Shown piece after piece: positions 16,655-25,422 of a stretch of 64,000 nt of DNA. The notes beneath the pieces are model-generated. The model worked only from the letters and a program-made list of their open reading frames with translations. It did no database searches and was not told where the DNA came from. The position numbers and the translations under genes are program-made. Origin of the DNA: Bog-105 sp965277435 (GTDB lineage Bacteria; Acidobacteriota; Terriglobia; Bryobacterales; Bryobacteraceae). Position 1 is the stretch's first letter. Every line of letters starts with the position of its first letter. The stretch is taken from contig OZ255821.1 of assembly GCA_965277435.1 (NCBI GenBank), positions 744,001 to 808,000 on the forward strand, in the 5' to 3' direction.

Positions 16655-18334
16655 ACGCCGGATAAAACGAACTCTCGTGGCTGGCTGCTGTTACATATCC
16701 TGCTGGTCGCACTGGTCTGCTCACTTCCTCACTGGGTCGCCTTCGTTGCAAATCGCGGAGACTACTCCCCGTTCTCCGTTTCACCTGCCGTTTCAGCTCT
16801 CACGTTTGACGAAACTCACGCCTATGCGCCACCAGCACGCCGTTTCCTGGAGACCGGAAGCCTGCGTGCCGAAACGGACAACTATGAACGGCGAGATCAG
16901 TCGGCGGGAATTCCGTTTATTCCCACCGCCATACTTGGCGGCCTCGGCCGCTGGACGGGAAGCTTGGCAAGAGCATTCATACTGGCGGACTGCTTCTTCC
17001 CTGCCCTGCTATTTTTGCTGTTCTACCGGATAACGGCATCGCTGATTCAGGATCGCCTACCCAGGCTGCTGGTCGCTTGGGCAACCATTCTGATCCCATT
17101 CAATCTATTAAACACGTTCTGGCTAGGCGAGGATGCACGAGTCGGACCGCTCGAGATTACCCGGACGCCGCAGCCCGAAATTTCCCTGCTTATCTTATTA
17201 GCCGCGGCCGTACTGCTGGGCCGCGCGCTCGGATCTCCGCACAGGTGGCGACTCACCGTAGCGGCTGGAATTGCCTCGGGAGCAGTCGTCTACTGTTATT
17301 ACTTTTACGCCGTCGCCTGGGCCCTCACGTTGGGTTTGCTGTTCCTGCTGGGTTCGTTCCTCAAAAAAGCACATCTATGGCAAGCCGCCGGAACAGCCGC
17401 GCTATTTATGGTGTTACTGGCGATCCCGTGTGCCGTAGCCAGCGCGCGCGGAGGCGCGCAAGGCGGTCAAACCTATCTGCTCGAGCGCATGGGCGCATTC
17501 ACGCATCGCCCCGATTTTCTTCCACTGCTGGCTGGGTTCGTTCTTACTTTTTTGCTCGCGAAATTAGGCGCGGGGTTCTCTTCAAAGCAGCCAGTCTATT
17601 TCATTCTGACGCTGCTCGTGGCCGGAGCGCTTTGGGGTATGAATGCGCAAATTCTGACCGGCTTTGAAACACAGAGATGGCACTTTTGGAAGCGTCTGGC
17701 ACTCCCGCTTTGTTTTTTCGTTTTGTCGAGCCTGGCTGCGAGCGTGGTGGATTTACGAAAGCACCGTGTCGTTACCGGCGTGGTCTTAGCTTTGCTGATT
17801 TTGAATACGGCCGGCCGCCTCTGTGTAGCCGGAATGCGCATTGCTCCCTACCAAAAAGCATCTGCTCCGGTGCAGGTGCTGTTCGCCTGGGTTCGTTCCC
17901 ACATTTTTCCCGGTGCAGTGATCGGGACGGTCGATCCTGAGCTGATCCTCTACATTCCGGCACTAACCACCGACTACACCTACGTGCCGAGCGGCCTGCG
18001 ATCCCTGACCTCTACAGATGAGATCGTCGACCGGTTCGATGAGTTAGCCTGCTTGCTCCACCTCTCTGCTGATGACGTGGCGAGAGAAACGGCGATTCCG
18101 AATCACCTGGCGCATTCCACCGAACTGCTCCAGGTACTCGGCCTTTCCTATACAGGCGACCCCCGCGCATTCGAATGGTTCGTTAAACAGTACAGATCCT
18201 ACCTGCTCCATTGCAGCGAGCCGACCCGCCGTTTGGACTACATCATCATTCGAAGCGGATCAACGGTTAAAACAAATTTCAAGCAGGTATATGCGAATTC
18301 GGCTTATCGGTTGCTGCAAATGCGGGGCAAATGA
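16640..18334 (+). CDS. Polytopic membrane protein, GT-C glycosyltransferase-like
   Basis: The 564-residue protein has an N-terminal helix, then an extracytoplasmic loop with an Asp-Glu pair (SALTFDETHAYAPPARRFLE), then about 9-10 more hydrophobic helices and a soluble C-terminal domain (from about 400). A helix, an acidic loop and many helices is the architecture of GT-C enzymes that use lipid-linked sugars, but I see no family-specific motif, so this is inference. No alternative in-frame start is evident; the ATG at 16640 lies in a hairpin loop. Confidence 0.6.
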   Translation: MTLHATPDKTNSRGWLLLHILLVALVCSLPHWVAFVANRGDYSPFSVSPAVSALTFDETHAYAPPARRFLETGSLRAETDNYERRDQSAGIPFIPTAILGGLGRWTGSLARAFILADCFFPALLFLLFYRITASLIQDRLPRLLVAWATILIPFNLLNTFWLGEDARVGPLEITRTPQPEISLLILLAAAVLLGRALGSPHRWRLTVAAGIASGAVVYCYYFYAVAWALTLGLLFLLGSFLKKAHLWQAAGTAALFMVLLAIPCAVASARGGAQGGQTYLLERMGAFTHRPDFLPLLAGFVLTFLLAKLGAGFSSKQPVYFILTLLVAGALWGMNAQILTGFETQRWHFWKRLALPLCFFVLSSLAASVVDLRKHRVVTGVVLALLILNTAGRLCVAGMRIAPYQKASAPVQVLFAWVRSHIFPGAVIGTVDPELILYIPALTTDYTYVPSGLRSLTSTDEIVDRFDELACLLHLSADDVARETAIPNHLAHSTELLQVLGLSYTGDPRAFEWFVKQYRSYLLHCSEPTRRLDYIIIRSGSTVKTNFKQVYANSAYRLLQMRGK

Positions 18335-18337
18335 GGA

Positions 18338-19231
18338 CTAATCGTCAGAACGGAAGAAGCTTCCGATGCTGCCGCTGGCCAATGCGCCCAGCGGGTTGCG
18401 CTCATCGCCATCGTGGGCATGCTCGCCGGGAGATAGTTCGTGGCGCAGGCGTTCGAGAGTCATGCTTTGCAGGATCACGCGCCCCGGTCCGGTGAGCGTC
18501 GTTAGAAATAATCCTTCGCCGCCAAAGATGGCCGTTCGTATGCTGCCGACCAACTGAACATCGTAGTTTACGGATGGCTCGAAGGCGACCAGGTGTCCGG
18601 TTTGCACCTGAAGCACTTCGCCGGGCGCGAGATTAAAGTCGACATGGTCGCCGCCGGCATGTACAAACACGACGCCAGGTCCGGTGAGCTTTTGCAGAAT
18701 GAATCCCTCGCCGCCGAGCAGTCCCGCTCCCAGCCGGCGCACCATCGCAATATCCAGCGAGACAGAACCCTGCGCAAACAGGAATCCGTCGCGCTGCACC
18801 ATGATGGTTTGACCGGGCGCAAGTTCAAACACCTGAATTTTGCCGGGATAATGACCGGCAAATCCGACTTCGCCGGTGACATTTGTTGCACGAAAATAGG
18901 TAAAGAAAAGAGACTCGCCCATCAACTTCCGTTTGAGCGCGCCGAAGATTTTCTGCCCGAACGATTGGCCGGTCATACGCGTGGCCCAATCTACGTTGGC
19001 GGATTTGTAAATCATCTTTCCGGCTTCGGCGTAGATCTCCTGGCCGGGCTCCAGGTGGACGCGCGCTATCTGCAAATTGTGCCCTTCGATGTCATAGCGG
19101 ATCGGAGCTAGCGAGGCCGGCACTGCACCGGGATTAGCCACCGAAACGCCGCCTGCGACTTGCCCGCAGTTTGGACAGAACCTGGCCCCTTCCCCGATCT
19201 GGCCGCCGCAATTGGTGCAAAACATGGTCAT
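18338..19231 (-). CDS. AIM24/TIGR00266 family protein with zinc ribbon
   Basis: The first 25 residues form a zinc ribbon with two Cys-x-x-Cys pairs (FCTNCGGQIGEGARFCPNCG). The rest matches the AIM24/TIGR00266 beta-sandwich family: HLEPGQEIYAEAGKMIYKSA, then GFAGHYPGKIQVFELAPGQT and GPGRVILQSMTLERL. Function in bacteria is not established; a role at the membrane has been suggested for relatives. Its stop lies 3 bp from the convergent membrane protein gene, and it diverges from the GT87 gene. Confidence 0.87.
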   Translation of the reverse strand: MTMFCTNCGGQIGEGARFCPNCGQVAGGVSVANPGAVPASLAPIRYDIEGHNLQIARVHLEPGQEIYAEAGKMIYKSANVDWATRMTGQSFGQKIFGALKRKLMGESLFFTYFRATNVTGEVGFAGHYPGKIQVFELAPGQTIMVQRDGFLFAQGSVSLDIAMVRRLGAGLLGGEGFILQKLTGPGVVFVHAGGDHVDFNLAPGEVLQVQTGHLVAFEPSVNYDVQLVGSIRTAIFGGEGLFLTTLTGPGRVILQSMTLERLRHELSPGEHAHDGDERNPLGALASGSIGSFFRSDD

Positions 19232-19267
19232 CTCCCTTCACTACGCAAGGTCCTCGCCTGGAGTTCC

Positions 19268-20539
19268 ATGCCTCTAATGCGTGTTATTCTCGCATTGTTC
19301 GTGCCCAGACAGCCGCGTGATTGGTGGATTGTTTTACTGTTCGCGGCCTGTTTGATGTTCCTCTTGAGTCGCGGCCCTTACCGCGCGATACGGTACTCAA
19401 CCACCGGCGATTTTTCGACCGTCTACGCGGGCGCACGCTGCTGGCTGGCTGGAGATAACCCGTACGATGCAAGCTTTTTGAAAGCACAGTTAGTAAGAGC
19501 GCAAGCGCCCGCTTCCATTGAACGCGATCAAGATGTAAATCCGCCCGTTTACCTGCCCAGCGCGTTGCTTCTGACTGCGGTTTTCGCGTGGCTCCCCTGG
19601 ACGGCTGCCAATACCGCATGGTGCATCCTTTTGACGGCTATGTTCGCGTGGTCTGCGTGGGCGCTGGTGCAGCAGGTCCAGCTGACTGCACGCCAGCGAT
19701 GGATGATGGTCTCCGCAATGCTCTTGTTTTCGCCAACCTACGTGGGCATTTACAATGGCAATCCCAGCGTCCTAGTGATTAGCTGCCTCGTTTTGGCGCT
19801 CTGTTTTCGCGAGTCCTTGCCGGCAAGTGGGTTGCTGCTCGGGATTGCTCTCTCGTTTAAACCTCAACTGGCGATTTGTGTCATCGCCGTTCTTGCGCTG
19901 TGGAAGCTCTACCGGCCCATCTTATTAGGGCTGCTGATCGGCTTGACCTTTCTGATAGCCGGAACACTTGTTGCCTCACATTTCGGCAAAGATTGGACGT
20001 GGTGGCAGACGGAGCAGCAGATTACCGCGGCCAGCTTCAGGGCCGGCGGTCAAAGCGACCCATCACCAACCAGTGTTGTCGCCTGGCAAATGCTGGATGC
20101 ACGCACTCTCACTTCGTATGTCTTTCGCAATGGCAATGAGGCTGCGATTTTCGCCTGGCTGATCGCAGCAGCACTGGCAGTGCTTTACCTCCGGCGGAGA
20201 AGGGCCGATCTCTGGCAAGACACCGCCTTTCTGGCAGTGCTGACACTGTTGATTTCCTACCACCGATACTATGACGCACAACTTCTGTTACTGACTTTGC
20301 CGTGGGTAGTACAAAGCGCCGCCATTGCGCCCGGTATCTGCCTCTTTCTTTTGGCGTTTCCGGTGCAATCTATGGCGGCGCGATGGCTGGGCATAAGGGC
20401 CACGATTCCGTCGTGGGAGCAGGTTTTACTGCTGCGAATTCAGCCTTTCGCCGTTCTAACGCTCGGGATTCTTTTGGCTGCTGTCAGCTCTTCACGAAAT
20501 CGAGCGAGGCCGAATTCATGCAATAGCGAAGGCCGGTAG
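19268..20539 (+). CDS. GT87 family (DUF2029) membrane glycosyltransferase
   Basis: I start at ATG 19268 (MPLMRVILALF) because the longer frame from 19160 would overlap the divergent AIM24 gene's start. The 423-residue protein has about 10 membrane helices. The first loop shows the GT87 signature region: TTGDFSTVYAGARCWLAGDN followed by NPYDAS and VNPPVYLPSALLL, then FSPTYVGIYNGNPSVLV and GIALSFKPQLAI. These GT-C enzymes transfer sugars, typically mannose, from polyprenyl carriers in cell-envelope synthesis. The 3' end overlaps the convergent msrB gene by 56 bp. Confidence 0.83.
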   Translation: MPLMRVILALFVPRQPRDWWIVLLFAACLMFLLSRGPYRAIRYSTTGDFSTVYAGARCWLAGDNPYDASFLKAQLVRAQAPASIERDQDVNPPVYLPSALLLTAVFAWLPWTAANTAWCILLTAMFAWSAWALVQQVQLTARQRWMMVSAMLLFSPTYVGIYNGNPSVLVISCLVLALCFRESLPASGLLLGIALSFKPQLAICVIAVLALWKLYRPILLGLLIGLTFLIAGTLVASHFGKDWTWWQTEQQITAASFRAGGQSDPSPTSVVAWQMLDARTLTSYVFRNGNEAAIFAWLIAAALAVLYLRRRRADLWQDTAFLAVLTLLISYHRYYDAQLLLLTLPWVVQSAAIAPGICLFLLAFPVQSMAARWLGIRATIPSWEQVLLLRIQPFAVLTLGILLAAVSSSRNRARPNSCNSEGR

Positions 20540-21023
20540 GCTTCGGGCCATCGTCAAAGACATGTCCCAGGTGCGCCTCGCACTTCGCGCATCTCACTTC
20601 ATTGCGCGACATACCTAAACTACTATCACTTTTGGTTTCCACGTTCTCTTTGGCGATGGGCTGCCAGAAACTGGGCCATCCGGTGCCCGATTCAAACTTT
20701 GTGTCTGATGAAAACAAGGCGTTGCCGCAGCAAACGCACTTATACAGTCCGTGGTTGTGATTGTTCCAGTACTTGCCTGTAAACGCGCGTTCCGTTCCGG
20801 CCTCCCGGGTTACTTCAAACTGCTCCGGGGTCAGTTGCTTTTGCCATTCGGCATCACTCTTTTCTACTTTGTCCACCATAACCACTCCTTTGCGTTTACC
20901 TGTATCAGAAAACTCGACCACTTTTACGCTCTTGGATGCACCGGCGGCGTAGGTGCCCGCAAAGGCGAGCCCTGCCAGATAACCGCACCCTTGCTTGAGG
21001 AAAGATCTGCGTTCCATATACAC
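20484..21023 (-). CDS. msrB: Exported peptide-methionine (R)-S-oxide reductase MsrB
   Basis: The N-terminus MERRSFLKQGCGYLAGLAFA looks like an export signal. The MsrB domain follows from about residue 52, with zinc-binding Cys-x-x-Cys pairs at 96/99 (KCVCCGNALF) and 145/148 (CAKCEAHLGHVFDDGP) and the catalytic Cys168 in LRYCMNSASLDF. It reduces methionine-R-sulfoxide in damaged proteins; the signal places it in the periplasm. Start ATG 21023, or the second Met at 21017. It overlaps the convergent GT87 gene's end. Confidence 0.93.
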   Translation of the reverse strand: MYMERRSFLKQGCGYLAGLAFAGTYAAGASKSVKVVEFSDTGKRKGVVMVDKVEKSDAEWQKQLTPEQFEVTREAGTERAFTGKYWNNHNHGLYKCVCCGNALFSSDTKFESGTGWPSFWQPIAKENVETKSDSSLGMSRNEVRCAKCEAHLGHVFDDGPKPTGLRYCMNSASLDFVKS

Positions 21024-21107
21024 CTATTCGTTGGATTTCACTAAAAGGTTTGAGGCTGCTACTTTTTGACGTACCAGCAGGCTCGATAGTCCTGGTAATT
21101 TGAATAC

Positions 21108-21353
21108 ATGCCTATTTTCGAGTATTCCTGTGATGATTGCGGCAGCAAATTCGAGAGACTTGTGCGTCGCAGCGCTGACGCCGAAGCGGTTCGCTGCCCC
21201 GGCTGCGGGCAGGATCACCTGACGACCCAATATTCGACCTTTGCAGCAAGGGCGAGCGGCCCGGCAGCTGAAGCAGCCCCGAGTGGGTGCGGCAGCGGTA
21301 TGTGCGGCACGAAGTTCTGCGGCAGCGGCGCTTGCGGCATGAACATGAATTAG
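21108..21353 (+). CDS. FmdB-type zinc ribbon protein
   Basis: The 81-residue protein starts MPIFEYSCDDCGSKFERLVR and contains a second Cys pair (CPGCGQDHL), the standard FmdB/CxxC_CXXC_SSSS zinc ribbon. The tail is rich in Gly and Cys (GCGSGMCGTKFCGSGACGMN), as is common in this family. Function is not known; it is often called a putative regulatory protein. It sits between divergent msrB and a convergent receiver gene with which it overlaps by 4 bp. Confidence 0.85.
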   Translation: MPIFEYSCDDCGSKFERLVRRSADAEAVRCPGCGQDHLTTQYSTFAARASGPAAEAAPSGCGSGMCGTKFCGSGACGMNMN

Positions 21354-21745
21354 GTTTCCGCCGGCAGGTAGGAGCAGGCCATTCTTACCGCTTCAACGAA
21401 ACCGTCGTAAGTAAAGGGCTTGGTAATGTAGCCCCGTGCGCCAAGCGCCAGCGAATCATGTTTGTCGATTTGGCGGGCGGAAGAGGTGAAGACCACGACC
21501 GAGATGGTTTCGAGTCCGTCCGTATGCCGCATCTCAGCCAGAACATCAAAGCCATTCTTACGGGGCAGGTTCAGATCGAGAACGACCAGATCCGGCCGCG
21601 TTTGATTCAGGAAATCCAGGGCCGCCTCCCCGTCAGCGGCGCGGTGCAGCTGAACTTGAATATCTGCGGTCTGCAACGCCGTTTTGAACAACAAGAAAGC
21701 CGCGTCCTCATCTTCTACATACAGCAATACGCGGGTTCCCACCAT
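21350..21745 (-). CDS. Single-domain response regulator
   Basis: From ATG 21745 the frame encodes 131 residues forming one receiver domain: YVEDEDAAFLLF (acidic pocket), phospho-acceptor Asp in DLVVLDLNLPRKNGF, Thr in VVVFTSSARQ and Lys in GYITKPFTYDGF. There is no output domain, so it likely works as a phosphorelay carrier or acts through protein contacts (Rcp1-like). I reject the longer start at 21901 because it would run under the divergent lexA gene and adds no domain. Confidence 0.87.
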   Translation of the reverse strand: MVGTRVLLYVEDEDAAFLLFKTALQTADIQVQLHRAADGEAALDFLNQTRPDLVVLDLNLPRKNGFDVLAEMRHTDGLETISVVVFTSSARQIDKHDSLALGARGYITKPFTYDGFVEAVRMACSYLPAET

Positions 21746-21848
21746 TCGATGTGGTAGACGCTGCCAGCTAACGCTGCGTGTCCTACAAACAACAGAAGTT
21801 GACTTTCGTGCTTTATTCGCCAAAACTAGTAAAAGGACGGGAGAAAGC

Positions 21849-22469
21849 ATGGCGCTTACACGAAGGCAAAAGGAATTAATGGATTTCGTGAACAACTTCA
21901 TTGGCCGGCAAGGGTATAGTCCGAGTTACGAAGAGATTGCTTCGGGGCTCGGGCTGGCGTCGCTGGCCACGGTTCACAAACATATCCAGGCGCTGGAAGC
22001 CAAGCAGTACGTACGCCGGAATTACAACCACAGCCGTTCGCTCGAGATAGGCGAACGATTTCTGAAGGAACAGAGTGCGGCGCCCACTCCCGCCGCTGGC
22101 GTCCCGTTGTTGGGTCGGATTGCGGCAGGTTCACCGGTGGAAGCGATTCCTAACCAGGATGTGCTGCACTTCTCGGATTTCGCCAAGGATGAGAACACCT
22201 TTGCTCTGGAAGTGCGCGGCGATTCGATGATTGAAGACCACATCTGCAGCGGCGATTTCGTCTTGGTTGAGAAGAGTTCCGACGTGAGGAACGGTGACAT
22301 TGTGGTGGCTTTGGTCGATGGCAGCGAGGCGACATTGAAGCGCTATTACAAAGAGCCTGACGGCCAAGTCCGGCTGCAGCCCGCGAACGCCGAGATGGCT
22401 CCGATCTTCGTCGACCCGGCGAATTTGCAGATTCAGGGCCGATTATTAGCGGTAATGCGGAAGTACTAA
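21849..22469 (+). CDS. lexA: LexA repressor
   Basis: LexA represses SOS genes and cleaves itself when RecA is active. The 206-residue frame from ATG 21849 is preceded by AAAGGACGGGAG. The N-terminal winged helix (1-70: TRRQKELMDFVNNFIGRQGY, LASLATVHKHIQAL) is followed by the S24 domain with the Ala93-Gly94 cleavage site (GRIAAGSP), Ser126 (RGDSMIEDHI) and Lys164 (ATLKRYYKE). All catalytic residues are present. I did not find a LexA box I would defend in the upstream 100 bp; the operator in this phylum is not known to me. Confidence 0.95.
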   Translation: MALTRRQKELMDFVNNFIGRQGYSPSYEEIASGLGLASLATVHKHIQALEAKQYVRRNYNHSRSLEIGERFLKEQSAAPTPAAGVPLLGRIAAGSPVEAIPNQDVLHFSDFAKDENTFALEVRGDSMIEDHICSGDFVLVEKSSDVRNGDIVVALVDGSEATLKRYYKEPDGQVRLQPANAEMAPIFVDPANLQIQGRLLAVMRKY

Positions 22470-22511
22470 TCGGCCGGATTAAGCAGCGATGCCGATGATA
22501 CACTTCCGATA

Positions 22512-22889
22512 GTGGCGGACGACGTAAGAGCGCAATCGGCAGGGCTGGGACGTCGCCTGGTTTTTTGGGATTTCGCGAGGGCAACCTGGCAATACGATGT
22601 CGTCGTTGGCCTGATTCTAATCTTTATTTTTGCCACCCCGAGAGACTGGTTCCACGATCAACCGAAAGCCTCAAGCGTGATTCTGATGTCGTCGCAAAAT
22701 GGCTCGAATAACGTGTTTATCGCACCGAGTTTGTTGCGCAATGTGCCGACGTCGCAACGTCCGTTTGAGGCAGAGTCGCTGATCCATAAAAGGACCGGAA
22801 AGAGATGGCATGTAGTGCGAGTGGAACCGATTCGAGATGAAGCGGAGCAAGAGATTAAAGGCTTCATTGCCTACACGGCTCCGCAATAG
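22512..22889 (+). CDS. Conserved single-pass membrane protein (Acidobacteriota type)
   Basis: The 125-residue protein has a short cytoplasmic start (VFWDFARATWQYDV), one membrane helix (VVVGLILIFIFATPRDW), and an extracytoplasmic part ending VEPIRDEAEQEIKGFIAYTA. I recall very similar proteins beside lolA-like genes in Acidobacteriota genomes, but no function. It runs 19 bp ahead of the LolA-like gene and is probably co-transcribed with it. Confidence 0.7.
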   Translation: MADDVRAQSAGLGRRLVFWDFARATWQYDVVVGLILIFIFATPRDWFHDQPKASSVILMSSQNGSNNVFIAPSLLRNVPTSQRPFEAESLIHKRTGKRWHVVRVEPIRDEAEQEIKGFIAYTAPQ

Positions 22890-22908
22890 CGCGGCAAGTT
22901 TACCAGAC

Positions 22909-23577
22909 ATGAAAATTCTCCTACCGGTGCTGTGGCTGGCTGTGACGATCGGGCTCCAGGGGCAGAGCGTGAAGGATGTACTGGCTCGCATGGATAAGGC
23001 AGCGCCGGGTTTTCACGCGATGTCAGCCGACATCAGCATGGCTACGCACACCGCGATTATCGACGACACGACGAACGAGACTGGGACTCTGCGCATGCAG
23101 CGGCTTAAGGGCCAGGACGTGCGGGCGGAGCTCGATTTTTCGGGCGGCAGCGATGCGCGCAAGATCGGTTTTCTGGGTAAGATCGTACGGATTTATTATC
23201 CGAAGCTGAATACCTATCAGGACTACGACATGGGAAAGAACACCGATGTGCTGAACCAGTTTCTGCTCCTCGGGTTTGGATCCAGCGGCAGGGAGCTAGC
23301 CGCGAGTTACACCGTAACCGATGGCGGGCAAGAAGAAATCGACGGGCACGACACTACCAAACTGGTGCTGGTACCGAAGAACGCGGCAGTGAGTCAGCGG
23401 CTGAGCAAGATCGAGATGTGGGTTCCGAACGACCAGGCTTACCCGGTGCAACAGAAGTTTTCCGAACCGTCGGGAAATTATCGGATCGTGAAATATACGC
23501 AAATCGACTTGAAGCCGGCCAGCGGGAAAAAGCTCGAATTAAAGCTGCCTCCGGGCGTCAAGAAGCAAAGCTCATAA
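22909..23577 (+). CDS. LolA-like outer membrane lipoprotein-sorting protein
   Basis: The start ATG 22909 follows the upstream gene's stop by 19 bp and gives a clean signal peptide (MKILLPVLWLAVTIGLQGQS). The 222-residue protein has the LolA/LolB-like sheet pattern: MDKAAPGFHAMSADISMATH, LRMQRLKGQDVRAELDF, then IVRIYYPKLNTYQDYDMGKN and a Lys-rich C-terminus (FSEPSGNYRIVKYTQIDL). LolA carries lipoproteins through the periplasm; members of this wider family may serve other lipids. The longer open frame upstream (22837) is not needed. Confidence 0.8.
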   Translation: MKILLPVLWLAVTIGLQGQSVKDVLARMDKAAPGFHAMSADISMATHTAIIDDTTNETGTLRMQRLKGQDVRAELDFSGGSDARKIGFLGKIVRIYYPKLNTYQDYDMGKNTDVLNQFLLLGFGSSGRELAASYTVTDGGQEEIDGHDTTKLVLVPKNAAVSQRLSKIEMWVPNDQAYPVQQKFSEPSGNYRIVKYTQIDLKPASGKKLELKLPPGVKKQSS

Positions 23578-23582
23578 AAACG

Positions 23583-24683
23583 GTGGCGGAGACTACCAAA
23601 GCACCCGGAAAAGCATCCGGCCGCCTGGCGTTCATCGACTGGACGCGGGGATTCGCGGCAGTGATCATGCTGCAGGGGCACGTATTCGACTCGTTCACGC
23701 GCACGGACTTGCGTGATAAAGGGCCGTACGTGCTGTCGCAGTTTTTTGGCGGTATGCCGCCCGCGATTTTTCTTTTTCTGACTGGGATTACATTCGCCTT
23801 CTTGATGGACAGCCAGGAGAAGCGCAAAGCAACCGCGGGCGCACGCGTACTGGCTGCGCTGAAGCGGTCGCGCTACCTGTTCCTGATCGCGTTTCTGTTC
23901 CGGTTACAGCTTTACGTATTCGGCTTTCCCACCAGTCCAGCCGCCGAGATTCTGCGGGTAGACATTCTGAATTGCATGGGCATGGCGATGCTGGTATTGG
24001 CTCCCATGGCGGTGTTCAGCACAATGGAGCGAATCCGTTTGTGCATCGTGCTGGGACTGGTAATTGCGGGGCTCGCGCCGGTGGTCAGCATGATTCCAGA
24101 GTCGAGCGTGCCCTGGATTGTTCACGCCTACTTCTTTCCCAGCCTGAGTTACTTCGGCTTTTTCCCGTGGGCGTCCTTTCTGGCTTTCGGGCTGGCAATG
24201 GGCAGCATTCTCCGAGTAGTGAAGCCGGAGGACATGGGGCGAGTGATGGAGTGGACTCTGGGAGTCGGCATTGGGCTGGCTTTTTTGTGCCACTACTTTT
24301 CCAATCTGCCGTATTCTATATACGCGAAAAGTGATTTCTGGTTGAACAGCCCGTCGATGATTCTGATCAAGCTCGGAGCGGTGCTGGCGATGCTGGCAGC
24401 GTCGTACCTCTGGATCAATTTAGGGGCGCTGGCCAGCTGGAGTTTCTTCCGGCAGTTGGGGACGACGTCGCTGCTGGTGTACTGGGTCCACATCGAAATT
24501 GTTTATGGGCGCTGGTTCGGCATCTGGAAACAGGCCCTGTCGGTGCCAAAAGTACTGCTGTTCACAGGCATTCTGCTGGCACTAATGACTGTACTCTCGG
24601 TGTTGCGCACACGCATCAAGTCGGTAGGCTCATTCTTCCAGGCGGGCGTAGCGCAGCAGCCGCGAGCCGCTTCGGGCGACTAA
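23583..24683 (+). CDS. Membrane acyltransferase, HGSNAT/DUF1624-like
   Basis: I choose GTG 23583, 5 bp after the LolA-like stop; the frame is also open far upstream inside that gene. The 366-residue protein begins GRLAFIDWTRGFAAVIMLQG followed by HVFDS, the pattern of the heparan-alpha-glucosaminide N-acetyltransferase (DUF1624) family, and has about 10 membrane helices. Such proteins acetylate sugars across the membrane. It probably belongs to an operon with the LolA-like gene upstream and the two-component genes downstream (20-bp gap). Confidence 0.75.
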   Translation: MAETTKAPGKASGRLAFIDWTRGFAAVIMLQGHVFDSFTRTDLRDKGPYVLSQFFGGMPPAIFLFLTGITFAFLMDSQEKRKATAGARVLAALKRSRYLFLIAFLFRLQLYVFGFPTSPAAEILRVDILNCMGMAMLVLAPMAVFSTMERIRLCIVLGLVIAGLAPVVSMIPESSVPWIVHAYFFPSLSYFGFFPWASFLAFGLAMGSILRVVKPEDMGRVMEWTLGVGIGLAFLCHYFSNLPYSIYAKSDFWLNSPSMILIKLGAVLAMLAASYLWINLGALASWSFFRQLGTTSLLVYWVHIEIVYGRWFGIWKQALSVPKVLLFTGILLALMTVLSVLRTRIKSVGSFFQAGVAQQPRAASGD

Positions 24684-24703
24684 GCCATAAACTAAACAAA
24701 GAC

Positions 24704-25411
24704 ATGCGGGTTCTGGTTGTGGAAGATGAGAAGCGGATTGCGGACTTTCTGTCGAGAGGTTTGCAGAGCGCTGGCTATGCGGTAGACGTAGTGCATACGG
24801 GCAACGATGCGGTAGAGCGGGTGCATATCACGGAATATGACATGGTGGTGCTCGACCTCGGACTGCCGGATATCGACGGATTGCAGGTGCTGGAAAAAAT
24901 CCGTAACCGTAAAGTGATCCCGCCGGTGCTGATTCTGAGCGCACGGGATTCGGTGGATGACCGGGTGAAGGGACTGGAGCAGGGCGCGGATGATTACCTG
25001 GTAAAGCCGTTCGCGTTTGTGGAATTGCTGGCGCGGGTACGGGTGCTACTGCGGCGCGGACAGCCGACGCCGGAGAAGCTGCAGGTTGGGGAGTTGGGCC
25101 TGGATTGCATCCGGCGCAAGGTGACGCGCAGCAATGAAAATATCGAGCTGGCGCCGAAAGAGTTCAGCATTCTCGAATACATGATGCGCAACCGCGGCAG
25201 GCCATTAAGCCGCACGATGATCGTGGAACATGTGTGGGACATGGATTATGACGGGTTGACCAACATCGTCGACGTCTATATCCGCCATTTGCGCAGCAAG
25301 ATTGACGATAAGTTTCCGCAGAAGATGATTCACACGGTGCGCGGTATCGGTTATATGCTGGACACGCCCGAAGGGCAGCAGGTAGGCGCGCTGGAGCACA
25401 TTCCGGTTTAA
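24704..25411 (+). CDS. OmpR-family response regulator
   Basis: The 235-residue protein has a receiver domain (VVEDEKRIADF, phospho-Asp51 in DMVVLDLGLPD, Lys in DYLVKPFAFVEL) and a winged-helix DNA-binding domain (EFSILEYMMRNRGRPLSRTM, VDVYIRHLRSKID, HTVRGIGYML). It is paired with the histidine kinase 11 bp downstream. The target genes are unknown; adjacent envelope genes suggest a cell-envelope signal. Confidence 0.94.
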   Translation: MRVLVVEDEKRIADFLSRGLQSAGYAVDVVHTGNDAVERVHITEYDMVVLDLGLPDIDGLQVLEKIRNRKVIPPVLILSARDSVDDRVKGLEQGADDYLVKPFAFVELLARVRVLLRRGQPTPEKLQVGELGLDCIRRKVTRSNENIELAPKEFSILEYMMRNRGRPLSRTMIVEHVWDMDYDGLTNIVDVYIRHLRSKIDDKFPQKMIHTVRGIGYMLDTPEGQQVGALEHIPV

Positions 25412-25422
25412 CAGCAACGGTC

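Noticed and set aside
19160..19267. Longer start of the GT87 gene
   Set aside because: It overlaps the divergent AIM24 start and adds a hydrophilic stretch before the first helix.
21746..21901. Longer start of the single-domain response regulator
   Set aside because: The receiver fold begins right after ATG 21745; the extra part is antisense to the lexA leader.
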